The notes beneath the pieces are model-generated. The model did not search any database. It worked only from the letters and a program-made list of their open reading frames with translations, and was not told the DNA's origin. From Pseudodesulfovibrio sediminis (lineage in GTDB: Bacteria > Desulfobacterota > Desulfovibrionia > Desulfovibrionales > Desulfovibrionaceae): DNA of 64,000 bases. A program made the position numbers and the translations under genes. Within the stretch, counting starts at the first letter, position 1. Each line of letters begins with the position of its first letter. Positions 61,631 through 64,000 of the stretch are shown piece by piece. Location of the stretch: the NCBI RefSeq assembly GCF_020886695.1, contig NZ_AP024485.1, positions 753,001 to 817,000 on the forward strand, read 5' to 3'.

Positions 61631-62788
61631 ATGAAACACGTCTGCACCCTTTTACTTCTGACAACCATGCTGGGTTCATGTTCCAGATATGATGCCGTGC
61701 GGCTTGCCCGCGCAGCCGCTACCGGCAATCCTGCCTCCGCCGCCGAATCCCTGGCACGAGACAAGGCCATGGGCTATGCCACCAATCCGGCGGCGATCGG
61801 CACAGACCTCAAGCAGTTCAACAAGCTTGTCGCCGATTTCATCAAGGCGGTTACAGGGGCCTGGGGCAAAGACGACGCTCGAATTCCGCAACCCAAACAA
61901 TACGTCAAATACACCCAGAATTATCTCTCGCGCGCCAGTGTGGACTTCGACACCGGTGTTATCACAGTAGAAACCATTGATCAGAAAGACCCAAACCAGA
62001 GCCTGAAAAACGCCATTGTCACCACGCTGCTGACGCCTGGCGACCCTCGGGCCGTGGATCTCTATTCCGCCAAGACCATCAAACTCGGCGACACACCATT
62101 CCTGATGGGCGAGGTCAAGGATCATGAGAACAAGGACATCCGCTGGGCGTGGCGCGCCGAACGCTTTGCTGACCATCTCTTGCAGACCGATCTCAAAACG
62201 CGCACCGTCAAAGACAAGACCGCGCATTACGTGACCTTCCCCATGATCAAGGACCACTTGAATGTACGCGCACAAAAATACAAAACCATGGTCACGGAAG
62301 CATCAACACGCTTCAACGTCAGCAGAAATCTCATCTATGCCATCATGAAAGTGGAATCCGACTTCAACCCGTTTGCCGTAAGCTCAGCCAAGGCAATAGG
62401 CCTGATGCAGGTCGTTCCATCCACGGCCGGGAGCGATGTATACCAGTATCTCAACGGCCACCAGGGCACGCCGTCCCCCAGCGCGCTCATGGCTCCAGGC
62501 ACCAACGTTAAATACGGCAGCGCCTACCTCCACCTGCTCCAGACACGTTATTTGAAAGGCATACAGGACCCGGTCTCGCGGGAATACTGCGTCATAGCGG
62601 GATATAATGGCGGAGCTGGCACGGTATTGAACGCATTCAACAAGGACAAGACCCGCGCGGTATCCAAAATCAACTCCCTGCTTCCCGACTCCGTATACGA
62701 CACATTGCGGTCAGATGTTCCCTATGAAGAGACACGTCGCTATCTTGGCAAGGTACTTGATGCCAAGAAGCAGTTCGTCAACTTTTAG
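61631..62788 (+). CDS. mltC: Membrane-bound lytic murein transglycosylase C (MltC), lipoprotein
   Basis: 385 residues. Lipobox LGSC near residue 17. The N-terminal half matches the DUF3393 domain of MltC; the C-terminal SLT domain has NLIYAIMKVESDFNPFAVSS with the catalytic Glu, KAIGLMQVVPSTAG and YCVIAGYNGGAGTVL. Cleaves peptidoglycan at the outer membrane. Upstream, 61481-61514 forms a 10-bp hairpin without a T-run. Confidence 0.88.
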   Translation: MKHVCTLLLLTTMLGSCSRYDAVRLARAAATGNPASAAESLARDKAMGYATNPAAIGTDLKQFNKLVADFIKAVTGAWGKDDARIPQPKQYVKYTQNYLSRASVDFDTGVITVETIDQKDPNQSLKNAIVTTLLTPGDPRAVDLYSAKTIKLGDTPFLMGEVKDHENKDIRWAWRAERFADHLLQTDLKTRTVKDKTAHYVTFPMIKDHLNVRAQKYKTMVTEASTRFNVSRNLIYAIMKVESDFNPFAVSSAKAIGLMQVVPSTAGSDVYQYLNGHQGTPSPSALMAPGTNVKYGSAYLHLLQTRYLKGIQDPVSREYCVIAGYNGGAGTVLNAFNKDKTRAVSKINSLLPDSVYDTLRSDVPYEETRRYLGKVLDAKKQFVNF

Positions 62789-62798
62789 CCATACGCCA

Positions 62799-63728
62799 AT
62801 GTACACGCAGGACCCTATCGCCGCCTTGATCAACAGTGCCGTCGAATGGATGCATCCATTCATTCCCTGGCTCACGCCCGAGTTGTTCCGCCTGATCGGG
62901 GGAACACTCCTGGGACTGATTGCCTTGATCCTGTTGATCGTCGCTCTCAGGCTGCTCTTCCGCCCAACACCACGCAACACAGCATCCATCCGAACAAGCA
63001 TCCCGCGCATCCTGCAAAAACGTGGCGTGGTGCTGGATGTCCTCGCCTCTCAAAAGGCCAACCGGATTTCGGTCAGATGTGTCATCACCTCGGCAAGCAG
63101 CACCAAAATAAAATGTGAAATCATTGATCACCTCGAAAACATACAGGCCGGAAAAGACGAAACCGTCACATGTATGTTCGCCCCATTCAAGACCCGTGAA
63201 GGCAAGGTCAATTCGTTTACCGCAAAACTGCTGGAATCCGAGCGTTCCGGTCGCAAGGCCGACCGACTGATCCTGTCCGGCCCTACAGGGTATGCCATGG
63301 CTCCTCGCCGTAAACATATTCGAAAAAGGGTTGCGGACCAGCAGTTCGTCAGGGTCAAACTCTGGATTGAAGACCTTGCTGTTTCAGATATCGCCTTTGA
63401 GGATGCAATACCGCAGATAGGAGTAAACTCGTTTTCCAAAGACGGGCCGGATCAGGGGGCCAATGGTGTGATCAATATCTCGGACAGAGGACTTGGGTTG
63501 AGCATTCTCAACAAGCTTATTCCCGAAATCTGCGCCGAGGACTCACCCGTGGTCATCAACCTTTTCATGTTCAACTTCAGAGAAAAAACCTTCAAACCCT
63601 ATTGGTATGCGGGCACTGTCCGTTCCATGAAAGCGGGCCGTCCAGGATTCACCCGCATCGGCATCGAATTCGACGCCGTGGCCCACCCGGACCGGGAAAC
63701 AGGGAAGCTGAGCTGGAACGCACTCTGA
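62799..63728 (+). CDS. Membrane-anchored PilZ-type domain protein
   Basis: 309 residues from ATG 62799. One strong helix (about 34-53) follows a short periplasmic N-terminus. The soluble part contains RRKHIRKRVADQQFVRVKLW and, later, GVINISDRGLGLSI, matching the RxxxR and (D/N)xSxxG elements of PilZ-type c-di-GMP receptors; the long spacing between them is unusual. Could link c-di-GMP to envelope or motility functions. Starts 10 bp after mltC. Confidence 0.65.
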   Translation: MYTQDPIAALINSAVEWMHPFIPWLTPELFRLIGGTLLGLIALILLIVALRLLFRPTPRNTASIRTSIPRILQKRGVVLDVLASQKANRISVRCVITSASSTKIKCEIIDHLENIQAGKDETVTCMFAPFKTREGKVNSFTAKLLESERSGRKADRLILSGPTGYAMAPRRKHIRKRVADQQFVRVKLWIEDLAVSDIAFEDAIPQIGVNSFSKDGPDQGANGVINISDRGLGLSILNKLIPEICAEDSPVVINLFMFNFREKTFKPYWYAGTVRSMKAGRPGFTRIGIEFDAVAHPDRETGKLSWNAL

Positions 63729-63737
63729 TGCAAAACA

Positions 63738-63767
63738 AAAAAGCCCCGGCCATGTGGCAGGGGCTTT
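63738..63767 (-). terminator. Intrinsic terminator on the minus strand
   Basis: Outer stem AAAGCCCC / GGGGCTTT (63740-63747, 63760-63767). On the minus strand it is followed by TTTTGTTTTG, so it serves the gene ending at 63789. Confidence 0.8.
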
Positions 63768-63788
63768 ATGCATTCCATCCTTTCGAGA

Positions 63789-64000
63789 TCAGCCCTTCTT
63801 GCTGACAAAACGCTCTTTGGCAAGACGGGGCATATTGCCCGCGCCGTAACTGTACCCAGCCATGCGCTGGTTCTGTTTCTTGAGACCGGTCAGATCTTTC
63901 TTGAGAGACAGGTGCAGCCTCTTCGCCACACCGGTTATCTCCGTGTGTAACGATTGCATGGCAGCAATCTTGTCAGCCAATTTCTCAAGATTGTCCCTGG
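63789..64000 (-). CDS. Unidentified protein, C-terminal part (5' end outside window)
   Basis: The minus-strand frame is open to the window edge. The visible residues are helical and heptad-like (DNLEKLADKIAAMQSLHTEI, then LHLSLKKDLTGLKKQNQRMA), ending in a basic tail (LAKERFVSKKG). Probably a coiled-coil protein; no family recognised. Confidence 0.5.
   Translation of the reverse strand, partial: RDNLEKLADKIAAMQSLHTEITGVAKRLHLSLKKDLTGLKKQNQRMAGYSYGAGNMPRLAKERFVSKKG

Noticed and set aside
1-64000. CRISPR arrays, insertion sequences, prophage or tRNA-linked integration sites
   Set aside because: No regularly spaced repeats, transposase, integrase or tRNA-like sequence was seen on reading through the window.

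Overview
The window looks like chromosomal DNA of a sulfate-reducing deltaproteobacterium of the Desulfovibrio/Pseudodesulfovibrio type. This is inferred from gene content: a three-part, ferredoxin-bearing glutamate synthase, an archaeal-type 2-amino-3,7-dideoxy-D-threo-hept-6-ulosonate (ADTH) synthase for aromatic amino acids, a FeoAB locus with a small Cys-rich membrane protein, and large surface-sugar loci. No rRNA, tRNA, CRISPR array, insertion sequence or phage gene was seen. Genes are densely packed, with many 1-23 bp overlaps, and several operons end in strong intrinsic terminators.

Layout. 1-1597: end of a polyamine ABC transporter (potC, potD). 1657-9907 (minus): one surface-sugar operon: GDP-mannose-dehydratase-like protein, two SDR epimerases/reductases, FkbM and class I methyltransferases, RmlC-like epimerase, HddA-like kinase, HddC-like guanylyltransferase and a glycosyltransferase. 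It reads best as making and methylating a GDP-activated deoxyheptose. 10258-13598 (plus, divergent): a further SDR, a TylF-like methyltransferase and a split transketolase. 13806-16169: MsbA-like exporter and a DUF922 protein. 16226-21321 (minus): glutamate synthase. 21686-26037 (minus): HicB-like protein, MltA, AI-2E-type permease, hybrid histidine kinase. 26468-29154: amino-acid ABC transporter. 29299-30492: TIGR04372-type glycosyltransferase.

30644-38288 (minus) is the least familiar operon: a heptose kinase/nucleotidyltransferase with inverted domain order, an unidentified conserved protein, a GmhA-like SIS protein, a 53-residue small protein, two radical SAM/SPASM enzymes and an E1 alpha/beta thiamine-diphosphate enzyme with no E2 or E3. 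38402-41768 (minus) holds three membrane-associated glycolipid genes. 41934-54982 (plus) starts with a heptosyltransferase and then carries a nearly complete legionaminic-acid pathway (LegB, LegC, LegI, LegG, PtmE, PtmF, LegF, PtmA) followed by a HisF/HisH/PseA-type amidotransferase trio and a surface-carbohydrate protein.

55424-58028: Fur-type promoter, Cys-rich FeoB-associated protein, FeoA, FeoB. 58157-59532: a Gate-domain membrane protein and RidA. 59601-60350: a periplasmic solute-binding protein. 60462-61467: ADTH synthase preceded by what looks like a classical transcription attenuator: a 25-codon leader peptide with six Phe and two Tyr codons in a nine-codon run, an antiterminator and a terminator. 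61631-64000: MltC, a PilZ-type protein and the end of an unidentified gene.

The most notable findings are the Phe/Tyr attenuator, the E1/radical-SAM/heptose operon, and three SDR proteins whose YxxxK catalytic motif is altered in three different ways.
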